A stretch of DNA of 64,000 bases from Profundibacter sp033851955 (GTDB taxonomy: Bacteria > Pseudomonadota > Alphaproteobacteria > Rhodobacterales > Rhodobacteraceae). The position numbers and the translations under genes are program-made. Every line of letters starts with the position of its first letter. Position 1 is the stretch's first letter. The stretch lies in assembly GCA_033851955.1 (NCBI GenBank), contig JAWSVK010000020.1:1-64000 (forward strand), written 5' to 3'. Shown piece by piece: positions 36,251-46,000 of this stretch. The notes under the pieces were generated by a model. It saw nothing but the letters and a program-made list of their open reading frames with translations. It did no database searches and had not been told where the DNA came from.

Positions 36251-36805
36251 ATGTCACAGTCCAAAGCCCCCCATCACTCCATTTGTGTTTACTGTGGGTC
36301 GCGTTTTGGCAGCCAGCCAGCCTATAAACAGGCCGCCGTTGATCTGGGGCAGCTGATCGCCAACAACGGCTGGCGTTTGGTTTACGGTGCCGGTGATGTT
36401 GGCCTTATGGGCGCAGTGGCCGATGCCACACAGGCCGCTGGGGGCGAAACCTTTGGAGTGATCCCTGAACATCTGTTGCAGCACGAGGTTGGCAAACGCG
36501 ATTTAACCAGCTTTATCGTCACCGAAAACATGCACGAGCGCAAAAAGGTCATGTATATGAACTCGGACGTTATTGTGGTGTTGCCCGGCGGGGCTGGATC
36601 ATTGGACGAATTGTTCGAAGTGCTGACATGGCGTCAACTGGGCCTGCATGAAAAGCCGATTTACCTGCTGAATGTCGAGGGCTACTGGGCCCCGCTGCTG
36701 GCCCTGATGGATCATGTCATTGAGCAGGGTTTTGCGGATGCGAGCCTGCGGGACTACTTCACCACGGTTGACACAGTCGAAGCCTTGGACGCGGCCCTTT
36801 CCTGA
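36251..36805 (+). CDS. LOG-family protein (TIGR00730, nucleotide 5'-monophosphate phosphoribohydrolase)
   Basis: 184 residues with the Rossmann-like LOG fold: CVYCGSRFG near the N-terminus, MHERKKVM (94-101) and the signature PGGAGSLDE (112-120). LOG proteins split nucleoside monophosphates at the N-glycosidic bond; plant homologues release active cytokinins. It is often misannotated as lysine decarboxylase. The last 52 bases overlap the convergent rarD gene. Confidence 0.9.
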   Translation: MSQSKAPHHSICVYCGSRFGSQPAYKQAAVDLGQLIANNGWRLVYGAGDVGLMGAVADATQAAGGETFGVIPEHLLQHEVGKRDLTSFIVTENMHERKKVMYMNSDVIVVLPGGAGSLDELFEVLTWRQLGLHEKPIYLLNVEGYWAPLLALMDHVIEQGFADASLRDYFTTVDTVEALDAALS

Positions 36806-37686
36806 CGCAGCGCGTTCAGCGTATAAACCACCAAAGCCGCCCAGATCATCGGAAAGGCAATCGCATGCCAACGGCTGATCGGCTCGCCAAACACCAGCAC
36901 GGCACAGGCAAACTGCAGGGTCGGGTTTAAATAAAACACCAGCCCTTGCGTGGCGAACCCCAACCGTTTGGTGGCGTAGGAGTATAAAACCAACGGCCCC
37001 GCTGTGAGCAACCCAAGCAACATCAACATGATGGTGTTGTACCAATCCATGCCAAAAGCCGCGACGTTGCGCCCGTCCAAGCCGGCCCAGCCTTGGGTGT
37101 GTACGCCCCACAACCAGATCAATGCCACAGGTGACAGCAATAACACTTCGCCCGTCACCGAGGCCACAGGACCCATCGGGATCAGTTTCTTGATGATGCC
37201 ATAGATCACGAAGGATCCCATCAACAGCAACGAAACCCAAGGCGCCACGCCCAAACCCCAAGTCAATATCAACACGGCCACAGAAATCACCCCGACGGCG
37301 AACAGTTGAATACGACCAAGTCGTTCTTTGAACAGAACCGCCCCCACCAACACCGACATAATTGGATAGATGTAATAACCCAAACTGGCCTCGACCGTGC
37401 GCCCCGCCTGAATGGCCCAGATAAATATCCCCCAGTTGATCGAAATCATCATAGCTGCGATGGACATCACGGCCAGCAATCGTGGCTTGCGAAACACCGC
37501 AGCAATTTCGCCCAACCGCCCCTGCACGGCCAAAACGATACCGAAAAACACCAGCGACCAGATCGTGCGATGCGCCAACACCTCGAACGGCGGGACATGC
37601 GCCAAAGCTTTGTAAAACAGGGTCGAAAGCCCCCATGCGACGCTGGTTGCAACCATCGCCAACAGGCCTTTTTGGATTTCAGTCAT
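36754..37686 (-). CDS. rarD: EamA family transporter RarD
   Basis: 310 residues from the ATG at 37684-37686, with GGAAAA upstream. Ten predicted transmembrane helices in two EamA halves, with the RarD features WGLSTLFYKAL near the N-terminus and NWGIFIWAIQAG, SLGYYIYPI. It belongs to the drug/metabolite transporter superfamily; RarD was named for chloramphenicol sensitivity in E. coli, and the natural substrate is not known. Confidence 0.88.
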   Translation of the reverse strand: MTEIQKGLLAMVATSVAWGLSTLFYKALAHVPPFEVLAHRTIWSLVFFGIVLAVQGRLGEIAAVFRKPRLLAVMSIAAMMISINWGIFIWAIQAGRTVEASLGYYIYPIMSVLVGAVLFKERLGRIQLFAVGVISVAVLILTWGLGVAPWVSLLLMGSFVIYGIIKKLIPMGPVASVTGEVLLLSPVALIWLWGVHTQGWAGLDGRNVAAFGMDWYNTIMLMLLGLLTAGPLVLYSYATKRLGFATQGLVFYLNPTLQFACAVLVFGEPISRWHAIAFPMIWAALVVYTLNALRQERAASKASTVSTVVK

Positions 37687-37789
37687 ATCGATTTTCCATA
37701 AGAAAACGCCCTGCAACGCGGGGCGTCATTACGCGCAACGCTACAGGCTGCGCGTAGAATGATCAAACGATCTAAGCGGTATTTTTCGC

Positions 37790-38767
37790 CTATTCGATGA
37801 CGACTGGTTTTGTCGTTTTCGACTTCAGCGCGGCGTCCTTAAATTTGTTGCGATTCTCACTGGTTTTGGACTTGCTGTCTTTGCCAAGCTCAACGGCCAG
37901 GCCACAATTTTTGGCGTCCGAAATATCAGACGTTTCGGACAACTGTTCCATCGTAAGGCTCCGGCATGCGCGATCGATATGGTACATCAGACCAAGGATA
38001 TGCTGCTTTCTTAGGCGCCATTTCTGCCCACCCTCTTGCTCCGTGGACGCCGCCTTCAACGCAGACAGCATTGCAAAAACCATTCGATCATCATGCGCAT
38101 CCAACCCGTTGTCTGGCGAAATTTTGCCGTCTTTCATGCGCTGCAAATTGCTTTTCAGCTTATTGCACGGCTTTGCTCCGACACCCTCTTCAGGCGTACA
38201 AGCCAACGCAACCGCATCTCCAAAGGTAATGATGGTGTCACGATAAGAGGCAAGCAACCGGCGGGCGATTGGGAACGCCTTTTTCAAGGTCTTGTAAACG
38301 GCAACAATATTCAGCGCCAAAATGTCATCTGCTATATCGTCCAGATCGGCATTCCCCAATGTTTGACGGGACAACGCGTAGAGTGTGCGCTGCATTTCAT
38401 AGGCGTGGGTTTCGAATGCAAAGGCGCTGTTCTTGGCTTCGGTTTCGGTGTCACATCCTGCCTTTTCCCTACCGGACAAACAGGTGCGCTCGGCCTCATA
38501 CATCAACGTCAAATTTGCATAGGCTTGGTTTATCAGACCCGCAGCTGCACTCGCCTCTCCTTCACTTTCAACCAGATCCGCTGCCAGCGGTGCAAGGATC
38601 GCCAAGCTCATGAAATACCTGTCTGCGCGCTGCCGTTGCGAGCGCGCTTCAAACAGTTTCGAATTGGCGACGCGCTCGGGATACCCGCCAAGGTATCCGG
38701 CTTCGTCTTTGATGGCTTCACATGCGGTCAGACTCGCCAAAACGGCGATCAAAATTAGCTTTCTCAT
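37790..38767 (-). CDS. Putative lipoprotein, unknown family
   Basis: 325 residues from the ATG at 38765-38767, with GGGGAGG upstream. The lipobox is LTAC (Cys16). The mature protein is mostly helical and charged, with three probable disulfide-forming pairs (RTCLSGREKAGCD; ALACTPEEGVGAKPCN; RACRSLTMEQ with KNCGLAVELG). The C-terminus is Lys/Thr-rich and ends KSKTTKPVVIE. I do not recognise a domain. It is a single gene with its own ribosome binding site. Confidence 0.75.
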   Translation of the reverse strand: MRKLILIAVLASLTACEAIKDEAGYLGGYPERVANSKLFEARSQRQRADRYFMSLAILAPLAADLVESEGEASAAAGLINQAYANLTLMYEAERTCLSGREKAGCDTETEAKNSAFAFETHAYEMQRTLYALSRQTLGNADLDDIADDILALNIVAVYKTLKKAFPIARRLLASYRDTIITFGDAVALACTPEEGVGAKPCNKLKSNLQRMKDGKISPDNGLDAHDDRMVFAMLSALKAASTEQEGGQKWRLRKQHILGLMYHIDRACRSLTMEQLSETSDISDAKNCGLAVELGKDSKSKTSENRNKFKDAALKSKTTKPVVIE

Positions 38768-38950
38768 AATACCTCCCCAGGCTTGCGGCCTTGCGCCACT
38801 TATGCGAGTGAAAATACACTCGCAGCACGTTACGGTAGCGAGAAATCTGCTGTCGGTCAAATTCGGCGGCTTTAAGGGGGGAATGAAGGCTGCAGGTTTG
38901 TATCGCGCTGGCAGCCAATTTGCAGCATCTTGCGTGCTGTCGAGGTGTGC

Positions 38951-38976
38951 GGGGAAGGACCAAAACGCCCTTCCCC
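38951..38976. terminator. Hairpin after sodB
   Basis: The stem GGGGAAGG / CCTTCCCC with a 10-base loop lies 8 bases beyond the sodB stop. The T-rich side (TTTATC) is on the plus strand, so it fits a bidirectional barrier or transcript end rather than a textbook intrinsic terminator for sodB. Confidence 0.5.
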
Positions 38977-38984
38977 TTTATCAA

Positions 38985-39593
38985 TTAGGCGTTGCTAAGG
39001 CGCTCCGCAACATTTTCCCAGTTCACAAGTTTGTCCAAGAAGTTGGACAGGTAAACCGGACGTTTGTTGCGGAAATCGATGTAGTAGGAATGCTCCCAAA
39101 CATCGCAGCCCAACAAGGCGGTTTGACCAAAGCAAAGCGGGTTCACGCCGTTTTCGGTTTTGGTCACTTTCAATGTGCCGTCAGTGTCGACCACCAACCA
39201 GCACCAGCCGGAACCGAATTGACCCGCACCCGCAGCTGAGAACTGCGATTTGAATTCGTCAACCGAACCGAAAGCATCGGTGATGCGGCTTTCCAGCTCG
39301 CTTGGCATGGCAGCGCCGCTTGGCCCCATCATTTCCCAAAACTGGGTGTGGTTCCAATGTTGCGAGGCGTTGTTGAAAATGCCGTTTTGCGCAACGGCGC
39401 CCGCGTCATAAGTGCCCTTAACAATGTCCTCAAGCGACTTGCCTTCCCACTCGGTGCCCGCAATCAGCTTGTTGCCGTTGTCGACATAGGCGTTGTGGTG
39501 CAGGTCATGGTGAAATTCCATGGTTTCTTTGGACATGCCAGCAGCGGCCAGCGCATCATGGGCATAGGGTAGATCAGGAAGTGTAAAAGACAT
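38985..39593 (-). CDS. sodB: Superoxide dismutase (Fe/Mn type)
   Basis: 202 residues. Metal ligands are His28, His82 (NHTQFW), Asp164 and His168 (DVWEHSYYIDF). The GxGxGQFGSGWCWL and QTALLGCDVW segments fit the Fe-SOD subgroup, which has Gln near the active site in ASQHWNH. It removes superoxide in the cytoplasm. Single gene, followed by a hairpin. Confidence 0.96.
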   Translation of the reverse strand: MSFTLPDLPYAHDALAAAGMSKETMEFHHDLHHNAYVDNGNKLIAGTEWEGKSLEDIVKGTYDAGAVAQNGIFNNASQHWNHTQFWEMMGPSGAAMPSELESRITDAFGSVDEFKSQFSAAGAGQFGSGWCWLVVDTDGTLKVTKTENGVNPLCFGQTALLGCDVWEHSYYIDFRNKRPVYLSNFLDKLVNWENVAERLSNA

Positions 39594-39698
39594 AGGTGTC
39601 CCCCTTAAAGTTCGCGTGAAAATCTATAGCGATAAATGGCGCGTGTGCAGGGGGGAGGTCAAGGTTTAATACGTCGCGCAGTCGGTGCCTTGGCATCC

Positions 39699-40115
39699 TT
39701 ACTTCTGGACTTTGCAGGTCCCCCACGCAGAGAGGCTTTTGTAATTTCCATCGGGCGAAGCGATAATTCTGATTCCACCTCGGCGCTTAAAAATCCTTGC
39801 ACGATAAGTAAAGCCAGGGATGTCGCCAACGCCAGTGTATCTGCCCTCTCGGATACGCCACGACACCGACAAATGATTGTTGTTGACGGAATTCAAGCTA
39901 GCCCGGATTGGCCGTTTCACCGTTTGAAGAAGGATCTCATCACTCACCCAAACGACGTTGGTCTTTTTGTTAATACTGATCCCAACGGTTTTTGATATCC
40001 AGCCTTTGTTATATTTAAGAACATTGAGTTTGCAGATATACGTTTCAGCACGTGCCGAACTTCCGATAGACATGGCAAAGACAAAGGCCGCAGCAAAATA
40101 ACCTTGCCCACTCAT
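39699..40115 (-). CDS. Small secreted two-cysteine protein, tandem paralogue 1
   Basis: 138 residues: signal peptide ending ARA before ETYIC, then a beta-rich domain. It shares with the three genes upstream the pattern Cys right after the signal, WISKT, VSD, KRPI, a W in SVSW, a Y-R-A-R-I-F strand and a final GTCK cysteine near the C-terminus. Two cysteines are placed to bridge the ends of the domain. I do not recognise a family. No clear ribosome binding site. It is the most diverged copy and last in the array. Confidence 0.7.
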   Translation of the reverse strand: MSGQGYFAAAFVFAMSIGSSARAETYICKLNVLKYNKGWISKTVGISINKKTNVVWVSDEILLQTVKRPIRASLNSVNNNHLSVSWRIREGRYTGVGDIPGFTYRARIFKRRGGIRIIASPDGNYKSLSAWGTCKVQK

Positions 40116-40154
40116 CGCAAATATTTACTGATGCTCGAAACAGCGAACCGCATC

Positions 40155-40574
40155 CTATTTGGCCCGCACCTTACACTTGCCCGACGCCCCAAGGTCCCAA
40201 AAATACCCTGCTGGATTTGCCTTTACGATCGCTCTGTTGCCGCGCGTCTTAAAGATTGTCAGCTTATACATAAACCGTGTGTAAGACCTGTTTCTAATGT
40301 CTTTTTCACCCGATATCTCCCATCTTACAGACAGTCGTTTGGGCGTGTTCATAACGGTTTGCGCCGCAATCGGTTTCTTAAAAGCGTGAAGAATATGCGC
40401 GTCACTCACCAATGCTTGGCCCGTGACATCATCAATGGTGACGCCGATGGTTTTTGATATCCACCCCGTGTCATGGCCGTCGGCCTTAATGGTGCAGATA
40501 TAGGTTTCCGCACTGGCGGCAGCGCCGATTGACAGACCGGCAACCACGAGCGCCACGAATAACTTGTTATGCAT
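40155..40574 (-). CDS. Small secreted two-cysteine protein, tandem paralogue 2
   Basis: 139 residues with a clear signal peptide (cleavage after ASA, before ETYIC) and GAAGGAAG as Shine-Dalgarno. Shared landmarks: WISKTIGVTIDDVTG, VSD, KKPI, NTPKRLSVRW, YKLTIFK and GKCKVRAK at the end. Closest to paralogue 1 over WISKT and KPI. Probably a periplasmic or extracellular domain closed by one disulfide. Function unknown. Confidence 0.8.
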   Translation of the reverse strand: MHNKLFVALVVAGLSIGAAASAETYICTIKADGHDTGWISKTIGVTIDDVTGQALVSDAHILHAFKKPIAAQTVMNTPKRLSVRWEISGEKDIRNRSYTRFMYKLTIFKTRGNRAIVKANPAGYFWDLGASGKCKVRAK

Positions 40575-40596
40575 TATACTTCCTTCAATTGTTTCC

Positions 40597-41112
40597 CTAT
40601 GGCGGGATAATTATCCATTCACCTGCCGCAAAAAACGGCGATTTCCCACGCGACGAAAACGGTTTGCTTTGGGCCGCTTTTAACGTGGCATCCCATCCGG
40701 CATCATTGCTGACCGTGCAGTGACCACGCCCGCCAAACCTGTTGTCCCAGCCCCCAGGCATAGACGAGATAATCATCTTGCCACTGGTTTTGTAATAGGT
40801 CGCTCGAAACATAAACCTTGCGCTGGAATGCCCATAACCATCCTGAACTTGGCGCGTCGTCCAGGTGATCGTGGTGCGCTTGGTGTTCTCTGTCGATTGT
40901 TTGCCCGCAATCGGTTTGCCAACGTATTTACCAATGAGCCCATCATAGACGCGGACCGCGCCGCTGGTGTCATCAATGTTAAAGGCCAATGTTTGCGAAA
41001 TCCAATCGCGGCTGCTGTCTGGCTGCACGGTACAAGAATACGTCTTGGCCTGCACCGCGCCGGCGGCAAGAACACCCATGCAAAGCGTTGTAATCAAAGA
41101 CATGTTTTTCAT
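40597..41112 (-). CDS. Small secreted two-cysteine protein, tandem paralogue 3 (with C-terminal extension)
   Basis: 171 residues from the ATG at 41110-41112, with ATGGAGTG upstream. Signal peptide ends VQA before KTYSC. Landmarks: DWISQTLAFNIDD, VYDG, GKPIAGK, NTKRTTITW, FRATYYK, PGGWDNRFGGRGHC. Unlike its relatives it continues about 35 residues past the final cysteine (SKPFSSRGKSPFFAAG), which looks like an added tail. The 22-base gap to paralogue 2 suggests co-transcription. Confidence 0.8.
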   Translation of the reverse strand: MKNMSLITTLCMGVLAAGAVQAKTYSCTVQPDSSRDWISQTLAFNIDDTSGAVRVYDGLIGKYVGKPIAGKQSTENTKRTTITWTTRQVQDGYGHSSARFMFRATYYKTSGKMIISSMPGGWDNRFGGRGHCTVSNDAGWDATLKAAQSKPFSSRGKSPFFAAGEWIIIPP

Positions 41113-41222
41113 AATACACTCCATGTTGCCCCGCCCATCAAAAGGCGGTCAACACATAGATAGGCAACACCAACCGCTCCTGTAAGGGCGCTCTCAATAA
41201 ATTGATGGGGTTTGCTGGCAAA

Positions 41223-41636
41223 TCACTTTGTCCGCTTACACTTGCCCGTGCCGCTGAACAGATTGTCCCAACCTGCAGGACGGCCCGTAACCGTAATCTT
41301 GTGGGTTTGCTTTAAATAGGTCGCCCTATAATCAATCCTTGGCATTGACTGACCAATTGAATCGCTGACCACGTCCACGGACCATTTGAACGTTATCCGT
41401 TTTGTGTTAGCGACAGCAATTTTGCCCTGAAGGGGCTTGCCGTGATAATGCTTTATCATCCCGTCATAAACAAAGATTTCGCTTTCTTCTTTGTCGGTCG
41501 AAAAAATCAAAACCGGTGCAATGCCGCCATTCAATCCATTTAAACGAATGTCGCATTCATATTCAGCAGCCATCGCGTTGGTCGCAAACAACGCTGCCCC
41601 CAAAGCTGCACCAATTGTCAAAGACTTAAAATTCAT
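41223..41636 (-). CDS. Small secreted two-cysteine protein, tandem paralogue 4
   Basis: 137 residues from the ATG at 41634-41636, with AGGAG 7-8 bases upstream. Signal peptide ends AMA before AEYEC. It shares VYDGMI, GKPLQGK, NTKRITFKW, YRATYLK and PAGWDNLFSGTGKCK with paralogue 3 in particular. First gene of the four-copy array. Function unknown; no catalytic-looking motif is conserved across the four. Confidence 0.8.
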   Translation of the reverse strand: MNFKSLTIGAALGAALFATNAMAAEYECDIRLNGLNGGIAPVLIFSTDKEESEIFVYDGMIKHYHGKPLQGKIAVANTKRITFKWSVDVVSDSIGQSMPRIDYRATYLKQTHKITVTGRPAGWDNLFSGTGKCKRTK

Positions 41637-41718
41637 TACCAACTCCTATTTTCACCCTGCCAGCAGCAGAGCACAATCATAAGTTGGCGTAAAGGCGAAT
41701 TGGCAGGCGGCGGCGTTA

Positions 41719-42387
41719 TTACCTCGTCGCCAACCACTCAAGGCACTCTGCACCATCAATCGTTTGCTCCACGGTGTCGTTTTCAAACGTATATTTCGTA
41801 ATGACCGTATTAATACCGCCCCTAAAATAACTTTGTAAGTCTTGGCAGGCCACCTGCCCCTCGACGGTGCTCATCAATGGAATTTGAAATTCCTCTTTCC
41901 AGATCTCATCCAAGTCAGCCGTGATACGAAAGGAATAGATCAACTCATCATTGTTGATATCGACTTGCGTCATAGCAAATCCATCGCCCATGTCTTGTGG
42001 CAATTGTTTGTTCAATTGGCGTATTTCCAGCTCCAACATAAATTTGGGGGTCGCGGTTGCGGGAAACAGCACTGTCATTGTTACATAGAGAATATACAGC
42101 GTGCGAAGCAACGTCACCGCAATCCCTATCCAGCCCCACGCTCCTGGGCGACGGTCGTCAAATCCGGCCCGGAACATCGCCCGCGACATCAGCACCATGT
42201 ATATGGAAAGCGCCACCAGAAAACAGTTGTGAAACAGTTCCAGCCGCGCAAATTTTGTGTCGTCAACTGTGGTTAGATACCCCTTGTTGATAAACAAAAA
42301 CACAATCTTGGCAATAACGCCCGCGCCAGCAATGCCAACCCAATAGGTTATTGCGAGCCCGTATCCACCGTTAAAAAATTTCCGCAT
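41719..42387 (-). CDS. Membrane protein with soluble C-terminal domain
   Basis: 222 residues from the ATG at 42385-42387. Four hydrophobic segments (about 10-30, 45-63, 74-99 region) are followed by a soluble domain of about 115 residues with ELEIRQLNKQLPQDMGDGFAMTQV, YSFRITADL and two cysteines (QVACQDLQ and GAECLEW). The domain resembles a widespread small periplasmic module with the pattern LN-LP-D near its start and C-D/G near its end. I cannot name it. It lies just upstream of the paralogue array on the same strand, so a functional link is possible. Confidence 0.65.
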   Translation of the reverse strand: MRKFFNGGYGLAITYWVGIAGAGVIAKIVFLFINKGYLTTVDDTKFARLELFHNCFLVALSIYMVLMSRAMFRAGFDDRRPGAWGWIGIAVTLLRTLYILYVTMTVLFPATATPKFMLELEIRQLNKQLPQDMGDGFAMTQVDINNDELIYSFRITADLDEIWKEEFQIPLMSTVEGQVACQDLQSYFRGGINTVITKYTFENDTVEQTIDGAECLEWLATR

Positions 42388-42482
42388 AATATGCACCAAT
42401 TATTATTTTTCGCATCTATAACGCGAAATTGATGGAAATACTATGCCATTGAATTGCACCGAATTCATGTGCTCATGTCGGA

Positions 42483-43043
42483 TCAGTACGCGTTGACTTC
42501 ACCGCCCGATTGCGCCGCGTTCGTCAGCAAATCAAACACATATTGCGCCACACTGCGAAACGCGACCACGGTGATTTCATCCTTGCCAGACAGCCAAAAT
42601 GCCGCCGGAACCTGCGCCAAACGCGAGCGCCGGATGTCGCCTTTTTTAAACGCCTGCATATCAACTGGTGCCAGTTTCGCCACCACCTCGCGTGCGCCCG
42701 CCCCTGTCAGGGTGAACACCACGCGGGCGTCCGAAACATTGGCCACCAAAGAATGGGTTTTGCCCAAGGCCTTAACCAATTTGGCAGCCGTCGCTTCGGC
42801 ATCACCATGCGGCGTGATCAGCAGCAACTCGTCCGGTGACATCCATGCCGCCCCCGACTGACCCGTCATGTTGATCTTGCGCAGTTTTGGCATCTCAACG
42901 CCCACGGCGGCCTTCACAGCCTTGGCCATTTTGACCATCGACAAATCGCCGCGCAGGGTCAGCATGCCTTGCAAGCCCATTTCTTGAACCTGCACATATC
43001 CGTCAGAGGATACACCACTTAAGGCGCTCACAGCATTAGACAT
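42483..43043 (-). CDS. soxG: Sarcosine oxidase subunit gamma
   Basis: 186 residues from the ATG at 43041-43043, with GGGGAG upstream; the start overlaps the soxA stop by 8 bases. The sequence has the GcvT-like small-subunit features LQGMLTLRGDLS, WMSPDELLLITP and DARVVFTLTGAGAREVVAKLAPVD. It is a structural subunit of the heterotetrameric oxidase. Last gene of the operon soxBDAG. Confidence 0.93.
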   Translation of the reverse strand: MSNAVSALSGVSSDGYVQVQEMGLQGMLTLRGDLSMVKMAKAVKAAVGVEMPKLRKINMTGQSGAAWMSPDELLLITPHGDAEATAAKLVKALGKTHSLVANVSDARVVFTLTGAGAREVVAKLAPVDMQAFKKGDIRRSRLAQVPAAFWLSGKDEITVVAFRSVAQYVFDLLTNAAQSGGEVNAY

Positions 43044-46000
43044 TTTGCTTCTCCCCTTCTTTGTCATAAAACACAGCATCGACGATTTTCGCAGGGATCA
43101 ACGTGCCATCCGTGCGCCCGAAATTGATCACCTCGCCCATCCGGTCCGGCCCATGCAGCACCAACCCCATGGCAATACCATGGCCCAGCGTCGGCGAATG
43201 ATAACTTGACGTCACCCGCCCCTGCATATTGCGTTGCCCATTGGCGTTCATACCCTCTGCCAGCGCATATGCGCCGTCCGGCAACACCGATCCATCGACA
43301 GTTTCCAGCCCAACCAACTGCCAACGCTCCGCGCTGGCCATATGGCTGCGCAGCTGCGCCCGCTTGCCTAAAAAGTCGGTCTTTTTCTTGGAAATAGCCC
43401 AGTGCAGCCCCAAATCTTGGGGTATAACTGTGCCGTCGGTTTCATCGCCAATCATGATGAACCCCTTTTCAGCCCGCATGATATGCAGCGCTTCGGTGCC
43501 ATAGGCCATCGCGCCAAATTCAGCGCCCGCAGCGTGCAGCGCGTCCCAGAACGCACGGCCTTGCGATGCTGGCACGGCGATCTCGTAGCTCAACTCGCCC
43601 GAGAATGAAATCCGGTAGACCCGCGCATCAAAGCCGCCGATTTTACCATCCGCCCAGCCCATAAACGTCAGCGCCTCGCGGCTGACATCCATGCCGCCCA
43701 TTTTCTCCAAAACCTTGCGGGCATTGGGGCCAACTACGGCGACTTGGGCCAGCTGTTCGGTGACATTAGCGACGTAAACCTTCCAGTCCCACCACTCGGT
43801 TTGCAGCCATTCTTCCATCCATGCGTGGGTGTGATCAGCCCCGCCCGATGTGGTGTGGCACAAGAACGTGTCCTCATCGATCCGCGCCACCACGCCATCA
43901 TCCATCAAGAACCCGTTTTCCGAACACATCAGCCCATAGCGACAGCGCCCCGGTTTCAAGGATGACATCATATTGGTGTAAAGCATGTCCAAAAACTTGC
44001 CTGCATCCGGCCCTTTGACGATGATTTTCCCCAGCGTAGACGCATCCAACAAGCCAAGTGCTTGGCGGGTGTTGTTCACTTCACGCGCCACAGCCTCGTC
44101 GTGGGTTTCAGCGCCACGCGGATAGCAATAGGGGCGGCGCCATTGGCCAACAGGCTCCATATAGGCGCCCGCCTCTTCGTGCCATGCATGCATCGGGGTG
44201 CGGCGCAGAGGCTGGAATATTTCGCCCCGTGCCTCGCCCGCGATCGAGCCAATTGAAATCGGCGTATAGGGCGGCCGGAACGTGGTGGTGCCGGTCTGTG
44301 GTATCTTTTGATTCAAAGCATCAGACAACACCGCCAAGCCATTAATATTGCTCAACTTACCCTGATCGGTTGCCATGCCCAAAGTGGTGTAGCGCTTGGT
44401 GTGCTCAACGCTCTCGTAACCCTCGCGCGCCGCCAATTGCACGTCAGAAACTTTGACGTCATTTTGGTAATCCAGCCACATCTTGGCCTTCAGCTCGGGT
44501 GTGGCTTTGAGGGGCATGATCCACACCGGCGCCATCGCGGCCTCGGCGGTTGCCACCGCTTTGGCGGCTTGGCTACGCTTTGGCGTGAACCCTGCAGCTT
44601 TGGCCGCCGCTTTGCCTGCCAAATGTGCGTCTTTCAAAACGTCGGGCGTGTCCATTGCGCCGGAAGCAGCGCCAGATGTCACAACAAACCCCTCACCGTT
44701 GTCGCCAAGCGGCGGGCGTTTGGGGTCAGGCGCGAAATGGGCCAGTTCCTCGATCCAGTTCAATTTGCCACCGCAATGGGACCACAGATGCACCACGGGC
44801 GACCAGCCACCTGACATGGCAACGCAGTCGCAGGCGATTTCCTCGCGCGCGCCGCCGTCACCGTCTTGCAGACAGATCGCCACACCTTGAACCCGCTTGC
44901 CGCCTTTGACCTTGGCAATGCCGCGACCCTCTTGCACGGGAATGCCCAACTCGCGGGCCTGATTGGGCAGATCGCCGTCAGCCTTGGGACGAGCATCAAT
45001 GATAGCAGGGACTTTTAGGCCGGCTTTATGCAAGGTGATCGCGGTGCGATAGCCATCGTCGTTGTTGGTGACAACCACGGTGCGTTCGCCAACAGCGACG
45101 CCCCAATTGACCAGATAATCCCGCACAGAAGCCGCCAGCATCACGCCAGGAATGTCGTTGCCCGCAAAGGACAACGGGCGTTCAATCGCGCCTGTGGCTG
45201 TGATGATCTGCTTGGCCCTGATGCGCCACAGACGGTGACGCGGGGCGTCCATTTCGGGGGCGTGATCGGTGATCCGCTCATAACCCAAGGCATAGCCGTG
45301 ATCGTAAACACCAGCACCCATGGTGCGCGCGCGGATGGTGACGTTTGGCAGCGCTTGGAGCGCGGCCAATGTTTCCGTGACCCAATCATCGGCGGGTTTG
45401 CCAGCAATCTCGGCCCCGTCCACAGGGGCACGACCGCCCCAGTTTGCGGTTTGCTCAAGCAGCAGGACTTTGGCACCGGATTGCGCCGCCGCCAAAGCCG
45501 ATTGCAAGCCCGCGACACCGCCACCAACGACCAGAACGTCGGTAAAGAAATAGAAATGCTCATAGCGATCCGCGTCGCGGGATTTGGGCGCGTTTCCAAG
45601 GCCGGCTGAGTGGCGGATGATGGGTTCAAACACATGTTTCCACGCGGCGCGCGGGTACATGAAGGTTTTGTAGTAGAAACCTGCTGGCAGGAAACGGGCG
45701 ACGTAGTTGTTGATCACCCCAACATCGAAATTCAGGCTCGGCCAGTGGTTTTGGCTTTTGGCAGTCAGGCCGTCAAACAATTCGGTGGTGGTGACCCGTT
45801 GGTTTGGCTCAAACCGTGCGCCCTCGCCCATATTCACCAGCGCGTTTGGCTCTTCCGCGCCGGATGCCACAACACCGCGCGCGCGGTGGTATTTGAACGA
45901 GCGGCCCATCAGCATCTGGTCGTTGGCCAAGAGGGCCGAGGCCAAGGTATCACCTTTGAAACCGCCAAGGGATTGGCCGTTGAAGGTGAACGTCGCGGGG

